Shown here: positions 44,006 through 53,698 of the stretch, piece by piece | Position numbering within the stretch: position 1 is the first letter of the stretch | Layout: each line of letters begins with the position of its first letter | Source: an uncultured Coprococcus sp. | GTDB taxonomy: Bacteria > Bacillota > Clostridia > Lachnospirales > Lachnospiraceae | Assembly: GCA_934277375.1 (NCBI GenBank) | Contig: CAKQTZ010000001.1 | Location: forward strand, 372,001 to 436,000 | Length of the DNA stretch: 64,000 nucleotides | Direction: 5' to 3' | Position numbers and translations under genes: made by a program | Notes under the pieces: model-generated | Database searches by the model: none | What the model was told of the DNA's origin: nothing | What the model saw: only the letters and a program-made list of their open reading frames with translations

Positions 44006-44282
44006 GATGACAGAGACAGTACGGAGTCTGCGAGATCAGCAGCGAGCCGGGGATGGTGCAAGCCCGGTGACAGTAGAGACTTTCGGAACATCACTCTGGA
44101 GTTGCAGACCAAAAGAGTTGTGGATGTTAAAGCCGGGAGATCCGGGGATGACATTTGCGGTAGATCGAGTAGGCTCTGACGTATTTCCTGCGTTAAGGGG
44201 AGCGCATATGTTAGTATGTAAGTAATAGGTGGTATAACGAACTCAAAGCCCTTCGTCCTGATTACGACGAAGGGCTTTTTTG
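44006..44282 (+). promoter_or_regulatory. T-box riboswitch (Ile) with terminator
   Basis: The leader has stem I with the AGTA (S-turn) motif, the distal GGGGATGGTG..AAGCCC region and GTCTGC/GCAGAC pairing. The likely specifier codon is ATC (Ile) at 44090-44092 followed by A. The T-box sequence AATAGGTGGTATAACGA (44224-44240) contains TGGT, which pairs with the uncharged ACCA end of tRNA-Ile. The terminator stem AAGCCCTTCGTC / GACGAAGGGCTT (44246-44257 and 44266-44277) with a T run follows. Uncharged tRNA-Ile would favour the antiterminator and raise ileS expression. Confidence 0.93.
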
Positions 44283-44377
44283 ATATTAATACCGTATAGA
44301 AAGCGGTATATCAGATTGCGCACGCTAAAAGGTGCGTTGTTATTTGGAAATAAATTATCACAGAAAGGAAAGACGAC

Positions 44378-47300
44378 ATGTACGACAAGGTTTCGACTAA
44401 ACTGGAATTCGTGAACAGAGAGCAGAAGGTATTGGACTTCTGGAAAGAAAATCAGGTATTTGAGAAGAGTGTTGAAGAGACAAAGGATCTGCCAACATAC
44501 ACATTCTATGATGGCCCTCCAACAGCAAATGGTAAGCCACATATCGGACACGTTCTCACACGTGTAATCAAGGATATGATCCCTAGATATCAGACAATGA
44601 AGGGACATAACGTAGTTAGAAAGGCAGGATGGGATACACATGGTCTGCCTGTTGAGCTTGAGGTTGAAAAGCTTCTGGGAATCGACGGCAAGGAGCAGAT
44701 AGAGGAGTACGGACTGGAGCCATTTATCCAGAAATGTAAGGAATCCGTATGGAAATATAAAGGCATGTGGGAAGAGTTCTCAGGCAAGGTTGGTTTCTGG
44801 GCTGATATGGACAACCCATATGTAACATACCATGATGACTTCATCGAGTCAGAGTGGTGGGCGCTGAAGAAGATCTGGGATCAGGGACTTCTGTACAAGG
44901 GATTCAAGATCGTGCCTTACTGCCCAAGATGTGGAACACCTCTTTCAAGCCATGAGGTTGCACAGGGATACAAGACAGTCAAGGAGCGCTCAGCAGTAGT
45001 AAGATTCAAGGTTATCGGAGAGGATGCATATTTCCTCGCATGGACAACAACACCTTGGACACTTCCTTCAAACGTAGCACTCTGTGTAAATCCAGATGAG
45101 ACATACGTGAAGGTTAAGGCAGCAGACGGCTACACATATTATCTTGCACAGGCGCTTGCAGACAAGGTTCTCGGCGGTCTTGCAAAGGAAGCTGCAGACG
45201 ATCAGGCAGCAGTTCCTGCATACGAGGTTCTTGAGACATACGTTGGTAAGGATCTTGAGTACAAGGAGTATGAGCCACTCTATGAGTGCGTAAAGCCTGT
45301 ATGTGAGAAGCAGCACAAGAAGGGTCACTTCATCACATGTGACACTTATGTAACTATGACAGATGGTACCGGTATCGTTCATATCGCACCTGCATTTGGT
45401 GAGGACGATGCAAATGTCGGAAGAAACTACGATCTTCCATTTGTACAGTTTGTAGATGGCAAGGGTGACCTCACTGAGGAGACTCCATTTGCCGGAATGT
45501 TCGTAAAGGATGCAGATCCTGAGGTACTGAAGGATCTTGATGCAAGAGGACTTCTCTTCGATGCACCTAAGTTCGAGCATGAGTATCCACACTGCTGGAG
45601 ATGTGACACACCACTTATCTACTACGCAAGAGATACATGGTTCATCAAGATGACAGCAGTCAGAGACAAGCTGGTTAAGAATAATGACACTGTAAACTGG
45701 ATCCCGGAGAGCATCGGTAAGGGACGTTTCGGCGACTGGCTGAAGAACGTTCAGGACTGGGGACTTTCAAGAAATCGTTACTGGGGTACTCCGCTGAACA
45801 TCTGGGAGTGTGAGTGCGGCTGCAGACATGCCATCGGCTCAAAGGAAGAGCTCCGTTCGATGAGTGACAACTGCCCTGAGAACATTGAGCTTCACCGTCC
45901 GTTCATCGATGCTGTAACCATCAAGTGTCCTGAGTGCGGCAAGCAGATGCACAGAGTTACAGAGGTTATCGACTGCTGGTTCGATTCAGGATCAATGCCA
46001 TTTGCACAGTGGCACTATCCATTTGAGAATCAGGATATATTTGAGAAGCACTTCCCTGCTGATTTCATCAGTGAGGCTGTTGACCAGACAAGAGGATGGT
46101 TCTACTCACTTATGGCGATCTCAACACTGCTGTTCGACAAGGCTCCATTCAAGAACGTAATCGTTCTCGGACATGTCCAGGATAAGGACGGACAGAAGAT
46201 GAGTAAGTCCAAGGGAAATGCGGTAGATCCTATGGAGGCTCTGAACAAATACGGTGCAGATGCCATCAGATGGTACTTCTACAGCAACTCAGCACCATGG
46301 CTTCCTAACAGATTCCATGAGGATGCGGTTGTTGAGTGTCAGAGAAAGTTCATGGGTACACTGTGGAACACATATGCGTTCTATGTACTCTATGCAAATA
46401 TAGACAACTTCAATCCACTTGAGCATGAGCTCTGCTACGACAAGCTGTCACTTATGGATAAGTGGCTCCTGTCCAAGCTGAACTCAACAGTCAAGGCGGT
46501 TGACGCAAATCTTGGCGCATACAAGATCCCTGAGACAACAAGAGTTCTCGAGGAGTTCGTGGATGACATGAGTAACTGGTATGTCCGTCGTGGCCGTGAG
46601 AGATACTGGGCAAAGGGCATGGAGCAGGACAAGGTAAATGCTTACATGACACTTTACACAGCGCTCGTTACGATCGCACAGACAGTAGCTCCTATGCTCC
46701 CGTTCATGGCAGAGGATATTTACCAGAATCTGGTTAGAAATATAGACAAGGATGCACCTCTCTCAGTTCATCTGTGTTTATTCCCTGAGGTGGATGAGAA
46801 GATGATCGATCCAGAGCTTGAGGTAGCTATGGACGAGATCCTGAAGATCGTAGTTCTGGGACGTGCAGCAAGAAATACAGCAAATATCAAGAACAGACAG
46901 CCTATCGGCAAGATGTATGTCAAGGCTGACAAGAAGCTTTTTGGCGAGGAGAAGGCAATCATCGAGGATGAGCTGAACGTGAAGAATGTTGAGTTCGATG
47001 ATGATGTAAGCGCTTACACCACATACAGCTTCAAGCCACAGCTTCGTACAGTAGGACCTAAGTACGGCAAGCACCTTGGCAAGATCAAGGAGCATCTGTC
47101 AGCACTGGATGGCAACGCAGCCATGGCAGAGCTCAAGGCAGAGGGCGCTCTGAAGTTTGAGGCAGACGGAGAGGAGATCGTACTCACTGAGGCTGATCTT
47201 CTGATCGACATGGCTCAGATGGACGGCTTCGTATCCGAGGCAGACGGCGGCGTGACAGTAGTCATCGACACAAATCTGTCAGAGGAGCTTCTTGAGGAAG

Positions 47301-47545
47301 GATTTGTCCGTGAGATAGTATCCAAGGTTCAGACTATGAGAAAAGAGGCTGGATTCGAGGTTATGGACAAGATCACTGTATACGCTGACGGAAGCCAGAA
47401 GGCAAATGACATCATCGCAGCAAATGCGGATGCCATCATCGGCGACGTTATGGCAACAGAGATCATCACCGGTTCGGTTGATGGTTACTCTAAGGAGTGG
47501 AACATCAATGGCGAGAAGGTAACTCTCGGAGTGAAGAAGAACTAA
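44378..47545 (+). CDS. ileS: Isoleucyl-tRNA synthetase (long, clade 2 type)
   Basis: A 1055-residue class I synthetase that charges tRNA-Ile. The HIGH motif lies at residues 55-58 (NGKPHIGHVL) and KMSKS at 607-611. The CP1 editing domain (about 190-410, LAWTTTPWTLPSN) is complete, and the anticodon-binding and C-terminal domains follow. The length and the sequence around the motifs fit the eukaryote-like clade of IleS, which in other bacteria is often insensitive to mupirocin; the usual bacterial form is about 920 residues. It is controlled by the T-box leader just upstream. GAAAGGAAAG precedes ATG 44378. Confidence 0.97.
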   Translation: MYDKVSTKLEFVNREQKVLDFWKENQVFEKSVEETKDLPTYTFYDGPPTANGKPHIGHVLTRVIKDMIPRYQTMKGHNVVRKAGWDTHGLPVELEVEKLLGIDGKEQIEEYGLEPFIQKCKESVWKYKGMWEEFSGKVGFWADMDNPYVTYHDDFIESEWWALKKIWDQGLLYKGFKIVPYCPRCGTPLSSHEVAQGYKTVKERSAVVRFKVIGEDAYFLAWTTTPWTLPSNVALCVNPDETYVKVKAADGYTYYLAQALADKVLGGLAKEAADDQAAVPAYEVLETYVGKDLEYKEYEPLYECVKPVCEKQHKKGHFITCDTYVTMTDGTGIVHIAPAFGEDDANVGRNYDLPFVQFVDGKGDLTEETPFAGMFVKDADPEVLKDLDARGLLFDAPKFEHEYPHCWRCDTPLIYYARDTWFIKMTAVRDKLVKNNDTVNWIPESIGKGRFGDWLKNVQDWGLSRNRYWGTPLNIWECECGCRHAIGSKEELRSMSDNCPENIELHRPFIDAVTIKCPECGKQMHRVTEVIDCWFDSGSMPFAQWHYPFENQDIFEKHFPADFISEAVDQTRGWFYSLMAISTLLFDKAPFKNVIVLGHVQDKDGQKMSKSKGNAVDPMEALNKYGADAIRWYFYSNSAPWLPNRFHEDAVVECQRKFMGTLWNTYAFYVLYANIDNFNPLEHELCYDKLSLMDKWLLSKLNSTVKAVDANLGAYKIPETTRVLEEFVDDMSNWYVRRGRERYWAKGMEQDKVNAYMTLYTALVTIAQTVAPMLPFMAEDIYQNLVRNIDKDAPLSVHLCLFPEVDEKMIDPELEVAMDEILKIVVLGRAARNTANIKNRQPIGKMYVKADKKLFGEEKAIIEDELNVKNVEFDDDVSAYTTYSFKPQLRTVGPKYGKHLGKIKEHLSALDGNAAMAELKAEGALKFEADGEEIVLTEADLLIDMAQMDGFVSEADGGVTVVIDTNLSEELLEEGFVREIVSKVQTMRKEAGFEVMDKITVYADGSQKANDIIAANADAIIGDVMATEIITGSVDGYSKEWNINGEKVTLGVKKN

Positions 47546-47573
47546 ATAGCAATTTTGCCCTTGAAGGGTTTTG

Positions 47574-47645
47574 AAGGATACATGACAATGGGAATCCGCA
47601 GCCTTGGTTTGCGGAATTCTCTGTGGCATGTATCCTTTCTTGGTT
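47574..47645 (+). terminator. Terminator after ileS
   Basis: The outer stem AAGGATACATG / CATGTATCCTT (47574-47584 and 47627-47637) with an inner AATCCGCA/TGCGGAATT pair is followed by a T-rich tail. Confidence 0.8.
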
Positions 47646-47743
47646 ATAATTATATTTTGTAAGCTTTTTAAAAATAATAGTGTATGTAGAGAAAAATTAC
47701 ATGCAAGGGAAATTTGTGCAAAGGGAATTACGATTTATTAAGT

Positions 47744-47772
47744 TTGTGTATGTGGGGTGTTTGGAGTATATT
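47744..47772 (+). promoter_or_regulatory. Candidate promoter before the structured element
   Basis: TTGTGT at 47744-47749 and TATATT at 47767-47772 are 17 bp apart. A start near 47779 would place the RNA 5' end about 17 nt before the first helix. Confidence 0.5.
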
Positions 47773-47795
47773 ATTGTATGAATAAATCGTATACA

Positions 47796-48020
47796 GGACT
47801 GCTATCAATGTGTAGATTGGCCTTGGGCTGGATGCTGTATATGCAAGACAGTAGCGAAATCGACTAAGCTTCAGTGCTTCCTGCCGAGGCGGAGGCAGCA
47901 ACGTTCTTATCGCTGCCAGAGCCGAGTGCAGATGGAAGCAAGCTGAAGCTTGGGAAGATGAGCGTGTCTGCATATACAGCATCCGGCCCAAGGCCTCATA
48001 GTACAGTATAGAAGCAGTCC
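47796..48020 (+). ncRNA. Unidentified large structured element (RNA or MITE-like)
   Basis: This 225-nt element folds on itself through nested helices. The outer P1 is GGACTGCT / AGCAGTCC (47796-47803 and 48013-48020). P2 is 27 bp long with a single G-T pair (47819-47845 and 47969-47995). P3 is AAGCTTCAG plus GCTTCC against GGAAGC plus CTGAAGCTT (47866-47881 and 47934-47951). P4 is GGCAGC / GCTGCC (47894-47899 and 47912-47917). No coding frame is convincing. It lies between the ileS terminator and the metallophosphoesterase ribosome site. It could be a rod-like RNA, a regulatory leader or a miniature inverted-repeat element; I do not recognise the family. Confidence 0.6.
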
Positions 48021-48045
48021 GTCCGTAAATCGAAGGAGACAAAAG

Positions 48046-49251
48046 ATGATCGCAATTTTTATCGCGCCATTTTACATAGCGTTAAATATATATTTGTTCT
48101 GGAGAATAAAGGGCTGGGTACAGGCCTATTTCCCGAAACTCAAAGGCAGGAAGGGCTGGATAGTCCCGATAGTGTTATACGCATTTCTGGCGTCGGCGTT
48201 GGTGGTCGCATTCTTCCTGCCACAGGGAAGGTTCAGGCGAGGTATGAAGCTTGTGGGAAATTACTGGCTGGGTGTTCTGCTTTATATGATATTCTTCATA
48301 GTGATAGCCGAGCTTGGAAGATTCCTTCTGCTTCATGTATTCAGAGTGCGCAAAGACAAGATATGCGTGCCGCGGGTTCGCAGGATAGTGGGCTGTGTGT
48401 GCGCAACACTCATCATGTGTATTTCTCTCTGGGGAGTGGTAAATGCGAGACTTGTGCGGGTGACACCTTATGACGTGACCATCAACAAGGAAGTGCAGGA
48501 CGAGAATGGTCAGAAGATGAAATCCATGAAGATAGTATTGGTTGCAGATCTTCATCTTGGATACAACATAGGCGTCAGACAGGTTCAAAGAATAGTGAAT
48601 TCCATAAATAAGCAGGATGCAGATCTTGTGCTGATAGCGGGAGATATATTTGACAACGAATGGGAAGCCGTTGACCAGCCGGAGGAGCTTGAGGAAATAC
48701 TCCGGGGAATCAGATCAAAGTATGGAGTGTATGCCTGCTATGGCAACCATGATATACAGGAGCAGGTACTTGCCGGATTTACATTTGGCGGGCAGAAGGA
48801 AAAGACCAGCAGCCCTGAGATGGACGAGTTTATGGAGAAAGCGGGAATCACGCTTCTTCGCGACGAGGGAGTGCTGATAAACGATTCCATATACATCTAT
48901 GGCCGCCGCGATGCCCACAGACCGGGAAATGGAGTCTCTGACAGAGTATCCGCAGACGAGATCACGAAAAATGTGGATAAGGCCAAAGCGATCATAGTCC
49001 TCGACCATGAACCGAAGGAGCTTGAGGAGCTGGCATCGGCAGGCGTGGATATGGATCTGTGCGGACACACCCATGATGGACAGATGTTTCCAGGCAACAT
49101 ACTTGTGGCGATGATGTGGGAAAATTCCTGCGGTTACCTGAATGTCGAGGGCATGCACAACATAGTGACCTCCGGAGTCGGCGTGTTCGGCCCGGATATG
49201 AGAGTTGGAACCAAGGCGGAGATATGTCCGATAACGGTGCACTTTAAATGA
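48046..49251 (+). CDS. Membrane metallophosphoesterase (YkuE/YaeI-like)
   Basis: A 401-residue protein. Four N-terminal transmembrane helices (residues 1-140) are followed by a calcineurin-like phosphoesterase domain with all metal motifs: VLVADLHLGYN, AGDIFDNE, CYGNHD, VLDHEP and CGHTHDGQMFPG. Relatives include UDP-diacylglucosamine- and lipid-linked phosphoesterases at the membrane; the substrate here is unknown. GAAGGAGA lies 6-7 nt before ATG 48046. The 5' leader contains the large structured element, which could affect its expression. Confidence 0.92.
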   Translation: MIAIFIAPFYIALNIYLFWRIKGWVQAYFPKLKGRKGWIVPIVLYAFLASALVVAFFLPQGRFRRGMKLVGNYWLGVLLYMIFFIVIAELGRFLLLHVFRVRKDKICVPRVRRIVGCVCATLIMCISLWGVVNARLVRVTPYDVTINKEVQDENGQKMKSMKIVLVADLHLGYNIGVRQVQRIVNSINKQDADLVLIAGDIFDNEWEAVDQPEELEEILRGIRSKYGVYACYGNHDIQEQVLAGFTFGGQKEKTSSPEMDEFMEKAGITLLRDEGVLINDSIYIYGRRDAHRPGNGVSDRVSADEITKNVDKAKAIIVLDHEPKELEELASAGVDMDLCGHTHDGQMFPGNILVAMMWENSCGYLNVEGMHNIVTSGVGVFGPDMRVGTKAEICPITVHFK

Positions 49252-49446
49252 CGACCACACCACATAATATTCCGCCAACCGCCCACATAACTTAATTAAT
49301 AAAGGAAAATAACCATAACACCACAATACTCTGGACTTTGTGGCAAAAATACAGTAAATTTACGGGTATATAAACTGATTCGGGACAAAAAAGAGGGGAG
49401 CGCCGGGTCGGATAATATGGATAACCTGGAAAGAGGAGGCGGTTGT

Positions 49447-51174
49447 ATGGAAAAGTTAAATGAGATCGTGTCGGCGGTGGATGGATTTGTCTGGGGACCG
49501 GTCATGCTGGTGCTTCTGGTTGGAACGGGAATATTTCTGACGATCAGAACAGGATTTCTTCCCTGGAGGAATCTCGGCTATGCGTTGAAGAGTACACTTA
49601 GCAAGGAGGCAAGGACAAAGAGCAGAGGAACCGGAGACGTGTCACCATTTTCGGCACTGACCACTGCGCTTGCTGCAACCATAGGAACGGGAAATATCGT
49701 TGGTGTTGCGACGGCCATGGTATCGGGAGGCCCGGGAGCACTGGTGTGGATGTGGATATCCGCAGCATTTGGACTGACATCCAAGTTCTCAGAGTGCATG
49801 CTTGCTATCAAGTACCGTGAGGTGAATGCCAAGGGCGAGATGAGCGGCGGTCCTATGTATACTATGAAGAAAGCATTCAAGCATAAGAAGTTTGGCGCAG
49901 TGCTGGGCTGGCTGTTTGCACTCTTTGCAGTCATCGCCTCATTTGGAATAGGAAATATGACACAGGCCAATTCCATATCTGAATCTCTTAGCAGCACATT
50001 CAGCGTGCCTACATATGTGACAGGAATCATACTTACGGTTTTTGCCCTTCTTATAATAGTTGGAGGAATCAAGACCATATCTAAGGTGTCATCAGTTGTT
50101 GTTCCTTTGATGGCGATATTCTATGTTGTAGCCGGACTTATTGTAATAATCATCAATATCCAGAATCTTCCGGCAGGAGTTGCCATGATATTCAAGATGG
50201 CATTCTCAGTCAAGGCAGTCGGTGGTGGTCTGTGTGGTACGATCACAGCAGCTATGATGAATGCCATGAGATTCGGTGTTGCCAGAGGAGTATTCTCAAA
50301 TGAAGCTGGAATGGGTTCTGCGGCCATCACAGCGGCAGCTGCCACAACAGACAATCCTGTCCGTCAGGGTTACATCAATATGACCGGTACATTCTGGGAT
50401 ACCATAGTAGTATGTACCATCACAGGTCTCTGTATCGCATCATCGGGTGTGCTTGGTATTACTGAGAACAGTACAAAGGGCAGCTATCAGGTGAGCGGAA
50501 CGGAGGTTACTGTGGAGGCTGTTGATTCTGACAACAAGACTACCACGACGGATTATACATATGAATTCACAGATGACCAGCTCATTCTGACAGATACATC
50601 CAATTCGTCAAATACACTGACGCTTTCAGTCCTTCCATCCGATGAACTCAACAAGGATGAGAATACGAAGCTTGCAAGTGAGCTTGCGGTGGAGGAGAGC
50701 CAGGCAGCCATAGGAAGTCTTACCGGTACATGGACTGATGCAGCCGGAAACCATTATACATTTGCTGAGGATGGAACATTTGCCTGCTCAATAGTCATAA
50801 AAGGTGCGGCTCTCACGATCCTGTCATTTGGCTCTGCACTTGGCAAGGTGGGAGGCTGGCTCGTAACTATAGGAATTGTGCTCTTCGCATTCTCCACGAT
50901 CCTTGGATGGGAGTATCACGGAGAGAAGGCATTCGAGTACCTGTTCAAGTCACACAAGTACAATATGATATACAGGATAGTGTTCTCGCTCGTTGTATAC
51001 GTAGGCGCGACGATATCACTGGATCTTGTATGGAACTTCTCAGATATAGCGAATGCGCTCATGGCGATTCCGAACCTTATCTGCCTGCTGGCATTAAGCG
51101 GAGAGATCGCAAAGGATATGAAGGAATTCCAGGCGGTTATCAAAGCGGAGAAGGCTGAGAAAGCAGCAGAGTAA
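49447..51174 (+). CDS. Sodium:alanine symporter (AGCS family) with inserted domain
   Basis: A 575-residue transporter. The AGCS signatures are clear: VWGPVMLVLLVGTGIFLTIRTGFLPWRN, ALAATIGTGNIVGVATAMVSGGPGALVWMW, FSNEAGMGSAAITAAAATTDNPVRQG and LFAFSTILGWEYHGEKAFEYL. Typical members have 440-490 residues. Here residues about 339-450 are an extra hydrophilic beta-rich segment (YQVSGTEVTVEAVD.. to IGSLTGTWTDAAGNHYTFAEDGTF) between two membrane helices. It would face outside or form a large loop and resembles a lipocalin-like or DUF5640-like small beta domain. The ATG at 49447 follows GAGGAGGCGG. Confidence 0.93.
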   Translation: MEKLNEIVSAVDGFVWGPVMLVLLVGTGIFLTIRTGFLPWRNLGYALKSTLSKEARTKSRGTGDVSPFSALTTALAATIGTGNIVGVATAMVSGGPGALVWMWISAAFGLTSKFSECMLAIKYREVNAKGEMSGGPMYTMKKAFKHKKFGAVLGWLFALFAVIASFGIGNMTQANSISESLSSTFSVPTYVTGIILTVFALLIIVGGIKTISKVSSVVVPLMAIFYVVAGLIVIIINIQNLPAGVAMIFKMAFSVKAVGGGLCGTITAAMMNAMRFGVARGVFSNEAGMGSAAITAAAATTDNPVRQGYINMTGTFWDTIVVCTITGLCIASSGVLGITENSTKGSYQVSGTEVTVEAVDSDNKTTTTDYTYEFTDDQLILTDTSNSSNTLTLSVLPSDELNKDENTKLASELAVEESQAAIGSLTGTWTDAAGNHYTFAEDGTFACSIVIKGAALTILSFGSALGKVGGWLVTIGIVLFAFSTILGWEYHGEKAFEYLFKSHKYNMIYRIVFSLVVYVGATISLDLVWNFSDIANALMAIPNLICLLALSGEIAKDMKEFQAVIKAEKAEKAAE

Positions 51175-51241
51175 AATATGTATAAGAAAGAGGCTGGTAA
51201 ACCAGTGTATAGGCTTGTTCTATATAGAAATTGAAAATAGT

Positions 51242-51287
51242 TAAGGGAAAGCTGCCCAGATAAAGACGGCTTTCCCTTATTTTTTAT
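51242..51287 (+). terminator. Terminator after the symporter gene
   Basis: The 10-bp stem AAGGGAAAGC / GCTTTCCCTT (51243-51252 and 51269-51278) is followed by A then six T. The 177 bp from here to the Hsp70 gene shows no other clear signal. Confidence 0.88.
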
Positions 51288-51464
51288 ATTCTCTTAACCA
51301 GACTTTATACTTACTTTATTTTTTGTCCAAATTATGTTCATAAGTGGTGGGTATTATATACAACAGATAGTAAGGTGGATGCATGGATAGAATATCGGAC
51401 GATGGATACAACAAATGTCTGATATGGATAGAAAATAAAACTTGCAACAGAGAGGTTGACATAT

Positions 51465-53225
51465 ATGAGCAGAGTAATAGGAATAGATCTGGGAACAACA
51501 AATAGCTGTGTGGCAGTTCTTGAGGGCGATCAGCCAACTGTCATACCGAATTCGGAGGGCGGCAGGACCACACCTTCCATAGTCGCCATCACAAAGGATG
51601 GAGAAAGACTGGTGGGCGAAGCCGCCAGGAGACAGATGACTGTGAATGTGGACAGAACTATCACATCCATCAAGAGAGCGATGGGAACAACATACAGAAA
51701 GAGGATAGACGGCAAGGATTATTCGCCGCAGGAGATATCGGCCATCATACTTGCAAAGCTGAAAAGCGATGCGGAGAGTTATCTGGGCGGACCGGTGACG
51801 GACGCGGTAATAACAGTCCCGGCTTACTTCGACGACAGCCAGAGACAGGCCACCAAGGATGCCGGAAGAATAGCGGGTCTGAATGTGCTTCGAATCATAA
51901 ATGAGCCTACATCGGCGGCTCTTGCCTATGGTCTTGACAATGGACAGGCGCAGAAGATACTTGTATATGATCTGGGCGGAGGAACATTTGACGTGTCTGT
52001 TATAGAGATAGGGGACAGTGTTATAGAGGTTCTTGCCACCGCGGGAGACAATCATCTGGGCGGAGATGATTTTGATGAGAGATTGCTGGATCACGTCATC
52101 AAGACCTTTAAAAAGGAGACAAAGGTCAATCTGGCGAAGGATATCACGGCGTCCCAGCGAGTGAGGGAAGCCTGTGAGAATGCCAAGAAGGAGCTTTCAT
52201 TTGCGCAGACGGCACACATCAATCTGCCATTTATATCGACAGTGAAGAATCAGCCGGTGCATCTGGATATGACGATTACCAGGGAACAGTTCAACGAGCT
52301 CACCTATGATCTGGTGGAGAGAACGGCGGGACCCGTGAATCAGGCATTATCCGATGCGGGCATAACGAGAAATCAGATAGATAAAGTACTGCTGGTGGGT
52401 GGTTCCACTCGTATACCGGCGGTCGTGGACAAGGTTCGTGCCATAACCGGCAGGGAGCCTTCCAAGAATATGAACCCGGATGAGTGCGTTGCCTTGGGTG
52501 CGGCGGTTCAGGGAAGCAAGCTCAGCGGCGAGCTCACTGTGTCGAACAAGGTGAATGACATTCTCCTCATGGATGTGACTCCTCTTTCACTGTCCATCGA
52601 GACCCTCGGAGGCGTGGCAAATGTCATTATTCCGAGAAATTCAGCCATTCCTACCAGGGCGTCGAAGATATTTACCACTGCTGGCAATTTTCAGAGGGAT
52701 GTCGAGATCAAGGTGTACCAGGGCGAGAGACATTTCACAAGGGACAACAAGCTGCTGGGCAACTTTAGACTCAGCGGTATCAAGAGAGCCATGGCGGGAG
52801 TTCCTCAGATCGAGGTCACATTTGACATGGATGCAAATGGTATCCTCAAGGTTTCAGCTAAGGATCTTGGCAGGGGCGTGGAACAGCAGATAGTGATCAC
52901 ATCCAGCACCAACCTTTCAGAGGAGGAGATTCGAAGAGCCAGGGAGGATGCGAAGAAGTACGAGGATGATGTGGCTGGAGCCAGGGAGTTCAAAGACATT
53001 ATGAACGAGGCCGAGGCGTATGTATATAAGGTAGAGAATCTTCTTGAGACCAAGGGAGCGCAGCTTGACAAGAAGGAAATTAAGCGGATCAAGAGCGACT
53101 GTGAGTATCTGAAGAAGCTTGTGACACGAACCGATATGAACCATGTCGATGACGTGGAGATGGGCAGGATGAAGGAAGCCTACAGGCAGCTTCAGGAGTC
53201 TGCAGAGAAGCTGGAGACAATGTAG
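51465..53225 (+). CDS. dnaK: Hsp70 chaperone (DnaK-type, probable paralogue)
   Basis: A 586-residue Hsp70. The ATPase domain has [17 protein letters not shown], the [11 protein letters not shown] phosphate loop and [12 protein letters not shown]. The [14 protein letters not shown] linker leads to the substrate-binding beta domain and a shortened lid ending near [12 protein letters not shown]. It is about 40 residues shorter than usual DnaK and lacks the acidic EEVD-like or EAK-type tail. The gene is not beside hrcA, grpE or dnaJ and has no CIRCE operator, but is followed by a J-protein cluster, so it may be a dedicated second Hsp70. The ATG at 51465 is used, with AGAGG before it; TTG 51456 is unlikely. 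Confidence 0.9.
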   Translation: MSRVIGIDLGTTNSCVAVLEGDQPTVIPNSEGGRTTPSIVAITKDGERLVGEAARRQMTVNVDRTITSIKRAMGTTYRKRIDGKDYSPQEISAIILAKLKSDAESYLGGPVTDAVITVPAYFDDSQRQATKDAGRIAGLNVLRIINEPTSAALAYGLDNGQAQKILVYDLGGGTFDVSVIEIGDSVIEVLATAGDNHLGGDDFDERLLDHVIKTFKKETKVNLAKDITASQRVREACENAKKELSFAQTAHINLPFISTVKNQPVHLDMTITREQFNELTYDLVERTAGPVNQALSDAGITRNQIDKVLLVGGSTRIPAVVDKVRAITGREPSKNMNPDECVALGAAVQGSKLSGELTVSNKVNDILLMDVTPLSLSIETLGGVANVIIPRNSAIPTRASKIFTTAGNFQRDVEIKVYQGERHFTRDNKLLGNFRLSGIKRAMAGVPQIEVTFDMDANGILKVSAKDLGRGVEQQIVITSSTNLSEEEIRRAREDAKKYEDDVAGAREFKDIMNEAEAYVYKVENLLETKGAQLDKKEIKRIKSDCEYLKKLVTRTDMNHVDDVEMGRMKEAYRQLQESAEKLETM

Positions 53226-53249
53226 GAAATTGCGAGGAGAACGGTGATT

Positions 53250-53645
53250 ATGAAAGACAAATTTATAAGATTTATGAGATCCAGGTACGGCAACGATCAG
53301 TTGTCATCATTTCTTACCTGGGGTGGATTGATATTTATGGTGCTGGATGCATTTATCAAGACAGGGATATTTTATTTCCTTGGACTTTTCATGTTCGCTT
53401 ATGGATATGTGCGGATCATGTCCAAGAACTATGACAAGCGCGCGGCTCAGAACAGATGGTTTATGGAGCACACCGCGGGCGTGAGAAATATATTTAAGCG
53501 CGCGAAGAAACAGAAGGAAGCCGGCAAGGAATACAAGATATTTGTCTGCAGCAAATGTCAGCAGATGATCAGAGTTCCAAGGGGCAAGGGCAAGATAGAG
53601 ATCAGATGTCCTAAGTGTGGCAACAGATTTGTGAAGAAGTCTTAG
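53250..53645 (+). CDS. Two-helix membrane protein with C-terminal zinc ribbon
   Basis: A 131-residue protein. Two hydrophobic segments lie at about residues 18-38 and 40-60 (FLTWGGLIFMVLDAFIKTGIFYFLGLFMFAYGY), then a basic region and a zinc ribbon, FVCSKCQQMIRVPRGKGKIEIRCPKCGNRF. The ATG at 53250 has GAGGAG 10 nt upstream; GTG 53244 is possible. It is only 24 bp after the Hsp70 gene and clearly in the same operon. It may tether the chaperone system to the membrane; that is inference. Confidence 0.82.
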   Translation: MKDKFIRFMRSRYGNDQLSSFLTWGGLIFMVLDAFIKTGIFYFLGLFMFAYGYVRIMSKNYDKRAAQNRWFMEHTAGVRNIFKRAKKQKEAGKEYKIFVCSKCQQMIRVPRGKGKIEIRCPKCGNRFVKKS

Positions 53646-53698
53646 TGATGATGCGGACTTTAGATATTTGAGTTGAAATACAGTGTGGAGATAGAGAA

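Noticed and set aside
47796..48020. Firm naming of the structured element as 6S RNA, SRP RNA or RNase P
   Set aside because: The rod-like shape is reminiscent of 6S, but I could not find diagnostic conserved motifs of any of these families, so it is left unnamed.
47728..48042. 104-codon minus-strand frame over the structured element
   Set aside because: It is explained by the self-complementary helices; there is no ribosome site or recognisable domain.
51287..51464. CIRCE heat-shock operator before the Hsp70 gene
   Set aside because: No TTAGCACTC-N9-GAGTGCTAA-like inverted repeat is present.
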